12,935 nt of DNA. Origin: Hungatella sp. UBA3402 (GTDB lineage: Bacteria > Bacillota > Clostridia > Lachnospirales > Lachnospiraceae). The DNA is taken from the NCBI GenBank assembly GCA_002358555.1, contig DEPC01000104.1, positions 775 to 13,709 on the forward strand. Direction: 5' to 3'. The position numbers and the translations under genes were made by a program. The notes under the pieces are model-generated. The model was given only the letters and a program-made list of their open reading frames with translations, did no database searches and was not told the DNA's origin. Below, piece by piece: positions 6,952 through 12,935 of this stretch. The stretch's first letter is position 1, and every line of letters starts with the position of its first letter.

Positions 6952-6980
6952 TTGCTTCTCGCTCTTTCCTGTGCTATACT
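6952..6980 (+). promoter_or_regulatory. Extended -10 promoter of the isomerase-like gene
   Basis: The -10 box TATACT (6975-6980) is preceded by TGC, an extended -10 element. A weak -35 box, TTGCTT (6952-6957), sits 17 bp upstream. It overlaps the end of the previous gene's spacer and lies about 30 bp from the ATG at 7012. Confidence 0.55.
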
Positions 6981-7011
6981 TTGACACAAAAGGAAAAGGC
7001 AGGTAACTACA

Positions 7012-7851
7012 ATGAATTATGGAATGAGATGTCATGATTTATGTCCCAAGGGAGATATTGACACTGTATTTAATGCAGTGAAAGCCAATCATATTGACCA
7101 GATTCAACTGGCTTTTGGAAAATCTATTATTGGGTTTGACTTTAATTATGGGCATTATTCTCCAGGTTTTGGCCGCATGATACGCCAAAAGTTAGATGAA
7201 CGTGGAATCCATGTGGCAATTCTTGGATGTTATATCAATCCAACTAACCCTGACGAGAGAAAACGTCAGGAGGCAGTACAGAAATTCATTGAACATTTAA
7301 AATATGCAAAGGCTATAGGGGCTGATATGGTGGGTACAGAGACCGGACGATATGATGCAGATTTTAAGGTAGTGCCTTATACTTATACAGAAGGATGCTA
7401 TCAGCTTTTGTTAAAAAGCATGAGAGAGATTGTATCTGCAGCAGAAAAGCTAGGAATGATTGTGGGAGTGGAGGCTGTTCATGACCATACATTGTACTGT
7501 CCAGAGATGATGAGAAGATTTTTAGAAGATATTGATTCTCCCAATGTGGAAGCAATTCTTGACCCTGTAAATCTAATTAGTGCAGAAAATTATTTAAACC
7601 AGGACGAAGTGATAGCTAATGCATTTAAGTTATATGGAGATAGGATTTCCATGGTTCATGTAAAAGACTTTGTGTTGAAAGATGGAGAACCAGAGTTTGC
7701 CCATGTAGGAGATGGATTGTTCCACTATGAACCATTGATGCAGAACTTAAAAGCCCAAAAGCCATATATTACTATGCTGCTCGAAAATTCTAATAAAGAG
7801 CGATATCACAGTGATGTGGAGTATCTACAGAGGATTTATGAGAAGATGTAA
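7012..7851 (+). CDS. Sugar-phosphate isomerase/epimerase-like TIM-barrel protein
   Basis: A 279-aa protein of the xylose isomerase-like / AP endonuclease 2 superfamily, cytosolic and probably metal-dependent. Expected metal-site residues lie at the ends of successive strands: E154 in VGVEAVHDHT, D184 in AILDPVN, H216 in MVHVKDF and E258 in MLLENS. GTETG (108-112) and AHVGDG (230-235) are also typical. The substrate cannot be read from sequence: inositol or keto-sugar isomerases, tagatose/fructose epimerases and similar enzymes share this fold. No sugar transporter, kinase or regulator is adjacent to suggest a pathway. The ATG at 7012 follows AGGCAGG, and the gene has its own promoter. Length is typical for the family. 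Confidence 0.85.
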   Translation: MNYGMRCHDLCPKGDIDTVFNAVKANHIDQIQLAFGKSIIGFDFNYGHYSPGFGRMIRQKLDERGIHVAILGCYINPTNPDERKRQEAVQKFIEHLKYAKAIGADMVGTETGRYDADFKVVPYTYTEGCYQLLLKSMREIVSAAEKLGMIVGVEAVHDHTLYCPEMMRRFLEDIDSPNVEAILDPVNLISAENYLNQDEVIANAFKLYGDRISMVHVKDFVLKDGEPEFAHVGDGLFHYEPLMQNLKAQKPYITMLLENSNKERYHSDVEYLQRIYEKM

Positions 7852-7864
7852 TTGATGGTATGTA

Positions 7865-7936
7865 GCAGCTTTCTTCCGATCTGATGACTGTCAGATTCAA
7901 GGATAAATAGCTGCCAAGCAAAGTTTGACTATTTTT
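7865..7936 (+). terminator. Nested hairpin and T-tract after the isomerase-like gene
   Basis: GCAGCT (7865-7870) pairs with AGCTGC (7909-7914), and inside it ATCTGA (7879-7884) pairs with TCAGAT (7891-7896) around a 6-nt loop. A run of six T's follows at 7931-7936, but 16 nt after the stem, so this is an unusual terminator if it is one. The rest of the 348-bp spacer to 8199 holds no gene: it contains small palindromes (TATAGCTATA, ATAGTACTAT, AGTTC/GAACT) and the repeat at 8052-8150. Confidence 0.4.
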
Positions 7937-8051
7937 TACTAAGAAAGTCCCTCTGCCGAGATTTTATAGCTATAATTCTTATAGTACTATGACTAATATC
8001 GAAACTTAAAAAACATTTCTAGTTCTGTTTCTTAGGAACTGCCAAATACCA

Positions 8052-8150
8052 GCAAGGGACTGTTGCAAAATAACAGATTTATATAGTATGAGTATTGGAA
8101 TATCATATCTATATATTGTAGAATGATAGTATTTTGCAACAGTTCCCTGC
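8052..8150. repeat. Palindromic repeat family, copy 1
   Basis: The 21-nt left arm (8052-8072, core CTGTTGCAAAATA) and the right arm (8130-8150) are inverted repeats matching at 19 of 21 positions, around a 57-nt AT-rich centre. It lies between the convergent isomerase-like and spoVAF-like genes. Positions 8111-8146 align without gaps to 11135-11170 at 30 of 36 positions, so this is a dispersed element and not only a local hairpin. There is no coding capacity; a MITE-like or small interspersed palindrome is likely. Confidence 0.75.
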
Positions 8151-8199
8151 ATTTCTTCTGGCTATCTCCCCTAAATAATAACACAAGAGCAACGAAACT

Positions 8200-9615
8200 T
8201 TATTGTACCTTTTGAGTATGAGGAAGCCTTCCTCGAAGAAAACGCTTCTTAAGCTCTGACCATTTAAATGGAATCAGAGGATAAATATAACTCTTTCCTG
8301 CAATTGTCTTATTAAATACAACCGCACAGATAGACAAAAGGATTCCAAGGAAAAATCCCCAATAATTAAATACAGCCGTAAGAATTAGCAATATCATACG
8401 CATAAATTTCAGAGCATATCCAAGTTCAAAACTGGCCTGAGAATAGTTAGCTACTGTAACAAATGCCATATACAACATAGTTTCGCTGTTGAACCAACCA
8501 GATTTTACGGAATATTCTCCCAAAACAATACCAGCAATGACACTTAAAGGAGTTGTTAGCATACTAGGGGTATTGATTGCTGCAAGACGCAGACCATCAA
8601 TAGCAAATTCTAAAATCATCAGTTGGAAAAACAAAGGTACATAGGGGGCTTCCGATAACTGAACAAATTCTAGCCATGGTGGAAGAATCTGAGGGTTCTG
8701 CATAAGAAGCAGCCAAGTGGGAGTTAAAAACAAGGTTAAAAGGGAGATAAGCATTCGGGACAGACGTAAGTAGGTTCCAGTAACAGGTGGAAAATAATAG
8801 TCGTCTGCTTCTTCAATGATATCAAAGACAGAGGAAGGCAGAATCATAGCTGCAGGGGAGTTGTCCACCAAAATGATAATATTTCCTTCCAGAATCGAAG
8901 CAGCCGCAGTGTCGGGCCGTTCAGAGAATTTGAATTTTGGAAATGGATTATACCATTTACTTGGGTAAAGACATTCTGCAAGACTTTCCTGATTCATTGT
9001 GAGAGCATCCACATGAAGATTTTGGATTCTCTCTTTAATCATAGATAACATTTGAGTATCGACTCGTCCCTTCATATAGCACACTGCAATATCTGTGTGG
9101 GAACTTTCTCCAGCATTAAGAATTTCCATAGTAAGTTTAGGGTCTCTAATGCGTCGCCGGATAAGCGCTGTATTGAAGATAAGAGTTTCCACAAAGCCGT
9201 CACGTGAGCCTCGCATCACCTTGTCTTTTTCTGGCTCTGATACCCCCCTAGCCGGATAGGTTCGACAATCTATGGTAATACAGCAATCATAGCCATCTAT
9301 AAAAATACAGGAAATACCAGTAAGGAGCTGGACAATCATAGAATCTGGCTCTTTTACCAGTCCAACCTCCCCATAGGGGATATCCTGTTTGGAAAATTCA
9401 TGAGCTTCATCAGGCATATCTTCCGGTTTCATGGATTCCCACACCTGGAATATTTTTAGAAGCACCTCATCTTTTGTAAATCCATCTATAAAATAGGCAC
9501 AGGCCATCCGCCCGCCGATGCGTAAAGTCCGGTATACCACGTCAAAATTGGCATTGACATCCAACAATTGATTCATGGACCGGATATTATCTTGAATATT
9601 TTTGGAAAAATCCAT
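8200..9615 (-). CDS. spoVAF: GerA-family spore germination protein, SpoVAF-like
   Basis: A 471-aa inner-membrane protein of the GerA A-subunit family. The N-terminal soluble half (1-280) contains the conserved RGSRDGFVETLIFNTALIRRRI (135-156). The C-terminal half has about five hydrophobic segments (roughly 285-306, 325-340, 352-368, 378-395, 405-435). PPVTGTYLRLSR (276-287), PLFFQLMILEFAIDGLRLA (327-345) and the end IYPLIPFKWSELKKRFLRGRLP are closer, from memory, to SpoVAF than to nutrient-receptor GerAA/GerKA. SpoVAF amplifies germination in Bacillus, where its gene lies in the spoVA operon. Here it stands alone with no spoVA or gerB/gerC neighbour. The ATG at 9615 has AGGAGGAA eight bases upstream. 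A forespore SigG promoter is expected, but none in the upstream region is convincing. Confidence 0.8.
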   Translation of the reverse strand: MDFSKNIQDNIRSMNQLLDVNANFDVVYRTLRIGGRMACAYFIDGFTKDEVLLKIFQVWESMKPEDMPDEAHEFSKQDIPYGEVGLVKEPDSMIVQLLTGISCIFIDGYDCCITIDCRTYPARGVSEPEKDKVMRGSRDGFVETLIFNTALIRRRIRDPKLTMEILNAGESSHTDIAVCYMKGRVDTQMLSMIKERIQNLHVDALTMNQESLAECLYPSKWYNPFPKFKFSERPDTAAASILEGNIIILVDNSPAAMILPSSVFDIIEEADDYYFPPVTGTYLRLSRMLISLLTLFLTPTWLLLMQNPQILPPWLEFVQLSEAPYVPLFFQLMILEFAIDGLRLAAINTPSMLTTPLSVIAGIVLGEYSVKSGWFNSETMLYMAFVTVANYSQASFELGYALKFMRMILLILTAVFNYWGFFLGILLSICAVVFNKTIAGKSYIYPLIPFKWSELKKRFLRGRLPHTQKVQ

Positions 9616-9789
9616 GGTTTCCGTTCCTCCTGTTACAAAATAAACATTTATGCAAGATGTAACATTGTATGAACTACTCTCTAAAAGTATGTGCAGAAAT
9701 TCACAGTTTATGAGTAAAAAAATTGTTATATCGGTGCATAAATAAAGAGAGAAAACGATATGATATTGTGCAGAATTATGTAAAATTCG

Positions 9790-9818
9790 TTGACAAATAA
9801 AGGAAAAAGTGGTATATT
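9790..9818 (+). promoter_or_regulatory. Consensus SigA promoter of the candidate small RNA
   Basis: TTGACA (9790-9795), 17-bp spacer, TATATT (9813-9818). Predicted start near 9825. It points away from the spoVAF-like gene, and no plausible protein start follows with a ribosome binding site. Confidence 0.8.
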
Positions 9819-9824
9819 TACCAT

Positions 9825-10056
9825 GTGAGAAACACAGAGGGGTACTGTGTAGCGTTGGTAGAGGATACCAAAGAAAAACTTATAATGTAACGGTTTATGA
9901 GCGTGACGATGGAATTACTTTCTGTGGGGGAAATGAATTCCACAAAGAGGAGACTGCGAAAGAATAAAGACAGAGAAGTTCAGACAGATATAAGCAGTTA
10001 AAAAGATAGGAGAAGATGCATTGCATTTTTGCAGGCACATTTTCTCCTAATTTTTT
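9825..10056 (+). ncRNA. Candidate small structured RNA, family not recognised
   Basis: A consensus promoter and an intrinsic terminator bracket about 230 nt that contain a row of hairpins: ACACAG/CTGTGT (9832-9850), TTGGTA/TACCAA with loop GAGGA (9855-9871), CTTATAA/TTATGAG (9879-9901, one G-U), TGTGG/CCACA (9923-9944), then the terminator stem. I checked by eye for the key motifs of 6S, SRP, tmRNA, RNase P, T-box, SAM, purine and c-di-GMP RNAs and saw none. A downstream gene is excluded because the terminator precedes a convergent gene, so a riboswitch is unlikely. Two short reading frames exist within it (a 34-codon ATG frame at 9897-10001 and an unstarted 46-codon frame ending at 9967). 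Neither has a ribosome binding site, so a small protein is the less likely alternative. Confidence 0.6.
10008..10056. terminator. Bidirectional intrinsic terminator
   Basis: AGGAGAAGATG (10008-10018) pairs with CATTTTCTCCT (10038-10048), 11 bp with one G-U, followed by TTTTTT at 10051-10056 on the plus strand. On the minus strand the same stem is followed by ATCTTTTT, so it also ends the SMI1/KNR4 gene, whose stop is 28 bp away. Confidence 0.85.
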
Positions 10057-10083
10057 ATTTTCCATTAGATTAGACAAGCAATA

Positions 10084-10773
10084 TCAATAAGAATAATCCC
10101 GTTCTAGTTGCTCTTGTGTAGGAAATTTTGCCTCGTTCTCATCAAGAAAGTCGCCAGTACATACAAATCGGAGAAAATCGTTGAAATCCTTGCAGATATA
10201 AAGCCGTCGTGATTCCATATACTTTCTTACTTCTGACTTGCTTGTCCCATCTACTCCATCATCAATTATCATGTCATATACACCCTCTTCATGTATGGTG
10301 ACAATGCCGCCGTTGACCAAATCTAGATATGTCAGATATCCATATACTTCGCCAAGCAGGATAAATCCAGCTTCCAAAAAGCAAGGACATTCCTCCTGTA
10401 CATTCTGCCTTTCCTTGAGCTTTTTCAAAAAATCCTTGCCATTGTCGCTTTGGATATTGTACCATTCAAGTTGAACGGTTGGCCCGATATCAAATTCCGG
10501 ACGAGAAACATAGGCATTTTTCTCTCTCGAAAATGTTTCGCACCATGAGTTAGCATATGAGTCACCACAGAAAGAGACAAGTACAGTCATAACAATATCT
10601 GGCATTTTATAGCTCAATAGAAATTCACGATAAGGTATGGGAAGGGAGTAGCCAAGCCCTTCCTCAATATCCAATAAGTCTTGTTCCACAAATGTAGACT
10701 CTTCTAATGATTTTTTCCATAATTGCGGCTCACGCTCCCTCAATACGTCCAAATATTTCTTTGCCATTGTCAT
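10084..10773 (-). CDS. SMI1/KNR4 (SUKH) domain protein
   Basis: A 229-aa cytosolic protein. Residues about 30-55 (VEQDLLDIEEGLGYSLP, then YREFLLSY) show the SUKH family start: an acidic helix, LG..LP, then Y..FL. The middle GFILLGEVYGYLTYLDL (about 136-152) fits the glycine-containing strand region, and the C-terminal KDFNDFLRFV fits the usual closing helix. SUKH proteins are commonly immunity proteins against polymorphic or contact-dependent toxins. No toxin gene is nearby, so here it may be an orphan immunity gene or have another role. The ATG at 10773 is supported by TCCTCC (10781-10786, read AGGAGG on the minus strand) seven bases upstream; the second Met two codons in is too far from that site. 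Confidence 0.78.
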   Translation of the reverse strand: MTMAKKYLDVLREREPQLWKKSLEESTFVEQDLLDIEEGLGYSLPIPYREFLLSYKMPDIVMTVLVSFCGDSYANSWCETFSREKNAYVSRPEFDIGPTVQLEWYNIQSDNGKDFLKKLKERQNVQEECPCFLEAGFILLGEVYGYLTYLDLVNGGIVTIHEEGVYDMIIDDGVDGTSKSEVRKYMESRRLYICKDFNDFLRFVCTGDFLDENEAKFPTQEQLERDYSY

Positions 10774-10829
10774 GTAGATTTCCTCCTCTCATACACAAAT
10801 ACCTATAATTTACAGATTGGTTTTCCTTC

Positions 10830-10858
10830 ATTATACTATAAATCACAGAGAGTGGAAA
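10830..10858 (-). promoter_or_regulatory. SigA promoter of the SMI1/KNR4 gene
   Basis: On the minus strand: -35 TTTCCA (10858-10853), 17-bp spacer, -10 TATAAT (10835-10830), about 57 bp upstream of the ATG. Confidence 0.6.
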
Positions 10859-10943
10859 TAGTGAGATATCACGAGATGTTTGTGGACATTTGTAAATTCT
10901 ATTCCCTTATACAAAGTAGAATGCTGTTATCAAATGCACTTAT

Positions 10944-10970
10944 TATATAGTTGTCTAGAACAACTATGTA
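10944..10970. repeat. Perfect short palindrome ATAGTTGT-CTAGA-ACAACTAT
   Basis: Eight perfect pairs (10947-10954 with 10960-10967), extendable to eleven with a T-G pair. There is no T-tract on either side, so it is not a terminator. It could be a protein-binding operator; it lies about 170 bp upstream of the SMI1/KNR4 start. The rest of the 627-bp spacer (10774-11400) holds no gene: the SMI1/KNR4 promoter, the degenerate repeat at 11072-11170, a GC-rich stem-loop around 11186-11218 and a terminator next to pncB. Confidence 0.5.
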
Positions 10971-11071
10971 AAGTGGTATTTACAAAATAAATGGCTGAGG
11001 CTATTGGAAACATAAAATATAGAGTAAATTTTTATGGAAAAATATGATAGAGGTCTTTGACACATACAAAA

Positions 11072-11170
11072 AGAGCTATCGCCAAATGACAGGTTCATAC
11101 AATATATAGTATTTGAATCACCAAATATTTGACTATATATTATAGAATAATTGTATTTTGCAATAACTCC
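11072..11170. repeat. Palindromic repeat family, degenerate copy 2
   Basis: The right half (11135-11170) aligns to 8111-8146 at 30 of 36 positions without gaps. The left arm (GAGCTATCGCCAAATGACAG) aligns to the start of copy 1 (GGACTGTTGCAAAATAACAG) mostly through transitions. Its own arms (11072-11087 and 11154-11169) still match at 12 of 16 positions. This is an older or diverged copy of the 8052-8150 element. Confidence 0.65.
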
Positions 11171-11349
11171 TATGAAAAAGGGAGGAGCCGACCAAGCTCT
11201 TATGGGCTGGCCGGCAGATTATGAAAAAAATCTTATCAATTGTAAAACAGCTCTTTCTCTTTTGATAATTTAAGTATACTATTCAAATATGAAGAAGGTT
11301 TATCAAGGCTGTAAAACAGTTATGAAAGAATTGTAAACAAATCATGAAC

Positions 11350-11383
11350 AAAAATTGGGTACCCATTATCTAAAAGGAATGGG
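11350..11383 (-). terminator. Probable terminator of pncB
   Basis: On the minus strand CCCATT (11383-11378) pairs with AATGGG (11367-11362) around a 10-nt loop, followed by TACCC and then AATTTTTG. It is 18 nt past the pncB stop codon. The stem is short and the T-tract is offset by a few bases. Confidence 0.5.
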
Positions 11384-11400
11384 ATTGTACTCCTATTTTT

Positions 11401-12861
11401 TTAACTATGAAAGTCATACTGTCCCAGCAATTCATTTCTCATTTTCCACAAAGGCATGGACAAATCTACATGGACGCGATGTGGATATTCCAGACGCAAG
11501 GATTCCTCCCACAGTGTAGCCATCTCTGCTTTGCAGTATTTCTGAATGTCCATTACCTTGGGAGATTCATATACGCATGTTCCATTCAAAAATACAGGTA
11601 CCATTAACTCCCGTATTACATAGCTGTTGGGGGCTAAGTGGGTCTTTTTCCATGTTTCCACTGGGTCAAACAGAAGCAGGGAATTTTTGGAATCATATTC
11701 TTCCTCTACCAGACAAATCAAATCGGCAATGATTTTTCCAGTATCTTTATTATAAATCCGTCGGATAGTCTTGTTTCCAGGGTTAGTAATTTTTTCTGCA
11801 TTCTCTGAGACTTTTATTTTGGGAACAAATTTTCCAGTATTTTTGTCCATAATAGCAGCCAGCTTATACACTCCTCCAAAAGATGGGCAATCTTTAGAAG
11901 TAATCAAGTTTGTACCTACACCCCAGGAGTTAATGGCAGCTCCTTGAAGCTTTAAGCTGCTAATTAAATTTTCGTCTAAATCATTGGAGGCTGAGATAAC
12001 TGCATCTGAAAATCCTGCTGCATCCAGCATCTTTTTCGCTTTTTTAGACAGATATGCAAGGTCGCCACTGTCTAAACGGATACCATAGAAGGTCAAAGGA
12101 ATTCCAGCTTCTCGCATTTCCTGGAACACCTGGATGGCATGAGGAACTCCAGATTTTAAGGTGTCATAGGTATCTACCAAAAGAATACATGCAGAAGGAT
12201 ACAATCTGGCGTAGGTGCGAAATGCTGTGAGTTCATCAGGAAAACTCATAATCCAGCTATGAGCATGGGTTCCTTTTACTGGAACATCAAACATCTGACC
12301 TGCAAGTACATTGGAGGTTCCCACACATCCTGCAATCATAGCAGCTCTTGCTCCATAAAGACCAGCATCAGGACCTTGGGCTCTGCGAAGACCGAATTCC
12401 ATGACTCCATCACCCTGTGCAGCATAGATTACTCTGGCAGTTTTGGTTGCAATGAGGCTCTGGTGATTGATAATATTTAAAAGAGCTGTCTCAACAAGCT
12501 GAGCCTCCATGATAGGGGCAATGACCTTTACAAGAGGCTCTCTTGGAAATACGACAGTTCCTTCTGGAATTGCATAGATATCTCCCGAAAAATGAAACTG
12601 TTTTAAATATTCTAGAAAGTCTTCTTCAAATAGTCCAGTGGTTTTTAGGTAATCAATATCTTTTTGGTCAAAATGAAGATTCTTAATATATTCAATAGCC
12701 TGTTCCAATCCAGCACAGATGGAATAGCCATTGTTATTGGGATTGCTGCGATAAAAGGCATCAAAAATGACGGTTTCATTGGCATCTTTTTCCTTAAAAT
12801 ATCCCTGCATCATTGTCAACTCATATAAATCTGTAAGCAATGTTAAATTTCGTTCTGCCAT
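11401..12861 (-). CDS. pncB: Nicotinate phosphoribosyltransferase
   Basis: A 486-aa cytosolic enzyme. It joins nicotinate to PRPP with ATP to give nicotinate mononucleotide, the first step of NAD salvage by the Preiss-Handler route. Family features are NLTLLTDLYELTMMQGYF (5-22), FGLRRAQGPDAG (156-167), GTHAHSW (197-203), where H201 is the likely autophosphorylated His, LLVDTYDTLKSG (227-238), IRLDSGDL (261-268) and INSWGVGTNLI (310-320). The length fits the long bacterial form. The ATG at 12861 is supported by AGGAGA (12876-12871) nine bases upstream. No other NAD gene is in the window. The upstream 74 bp contain a small perfect palindrome (AATGCC-TTT-GGCATT, 12899-12913) but no convincing promoter before the edge. 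Confidence 0.96.
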   Translation of the reverse strand: MAERNLTLLTDLYELTMMQGYFKEKDANETVIFDAFYRSNPNNNGYSICAGLEQAIEYIKNLHFDQKDIDYLKTTGLFEEDFLEYLKQFHFSGDIYAIPEGTVVFPREPLVKVIAPIMEAQLVETALLNIINHQSLIATKTARVIYAAQGDGVMEFGLRRAQGPDAGLYGARAAMIAGCVGTSNVLAGQMFDVPVKGTHAHSWIMSFPDELTAFRTYARLYPSACILLVDTYDTLKSGVPHAIQVFQEMREAGIPLTFYGIRLDSGDLAYLSKKAKKMLDAAGFSDAVISASNDLDENLISSLKLQGAAINSWGVGTNLITSKDCPSFGGVYKLAAIMDKNTGKFVPKIKVSENAEKITNPGNKTIRRIYNKDTGKIIADLICLVEEEYDSKNSLLLFDPVETWKKTHLAPNSYVIRELMVPVFLNGTCVYESPKVMDIQKYCKAEMATLWEESLRLEYPHRVHVDLSMPLWKMRNELLGQYDFHS

Positions 12862-12935
12862 AGTTTAGATTCTCCTCTTTCCCTTTTTAATATTGAATAA
12901 TGCCTTTGGCATTCTTGTGGCGGCGTGTGGGTCAG

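Noticed and set aside
9825..10056. 6S RNA, SRP RNA, tmRNA or RNase P RNA
   Set aside because: The defining core motifs are not visible, and the 5' and 3' ends do not pair into the long closing helix expected of 6S, tmRNA or SRP RNA.
9895..10077. Minus-strand open frame of 60 codons over the candidate RNA
   Set aside because: It has no ribosome binding site, runs through the bidirectional terminator stem and resembles no protein.
10723..10950. Plus-strand frame of 75 codons upstream of the SMI1/KNR4 gene
   Set aside because: It overlaps that gene's start and promoter on the other strand, has no ribosome binding site and no recognisable protein features.
1..12935. CRISPR array, tRNA or rRNA genes
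   Set aside because: No regularly spaced direct repeats and no tRNA cloverleaf or rRNA core sequence were found by eye on either strand.

Overview
The window looks like chromosomal DNA of a low-GC, anaerobic, spore-forming Clostridia member, most likely Lachnospiraceae. The reasons are a GroES-GroEL operon behind a HrcA-type CIRCE operator, a GerA-family spore germination protein closest to SpoVAF, strong SigA promoters, AGGAGG-type ribosome binding sites, and AT-rich spacers with long palindromes. The family assignment is from remembered sequence style, not from a search.

Layout, left to right. The left edge (about 1-42) resembles the right end of an IS200/IS605-type element. It runs directly into an AT-rich HipA-like kinase gene (+) that has lost its N-terminus. 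A 141-nt imperfect palindrome follows, then a minus-strand gene for a small acidic membrane-anchored protein with its own promoter. Divergent from that are CIRCE, groES and groEL, closed by a strong terminator. Next come a small two-helix membrane protein and guaB (IMP dehydrogenase), whose mRNA leader carries a perfect 16-bp palindrome. A conserved hypothetical gene and a TIM-barrel sugar-phosphate isomerase/epimerase-like gene follow. An 8.05-8.15 kb palindromic repeat separates the latter from the convergent spoVAF-like gene (-). Upstream of that gene, on the plus strand, a consensus promoter and an intrinsic terminator bracket about 230 nt of hairpin-rich sequence with no convincing gene: a candidate small RNA. 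Then come an SMI1/KNR4 (SUKH) gene (-), a 600-bp AT-rich spacer with a degenerate second copy of the 8.1-kb repeat, and nicotinate phosphoribosyltransferase (pncB, -).

Most genes are housekeeping and do not form one pathway: protein folding, GMP synthesis, NAD salvage and spore germination. The accessory material is the truncated kinase with its IS-like end, the SUKH protein and the 148-aa hypothetical protein.

The parts most worth a second look are the orphan RNA-like transcription unit at 9825-10056, the palindromic repeat families (one has two alignable copies in this window), and the IS/kinase junction. I do not see a complete new multi-gene system.
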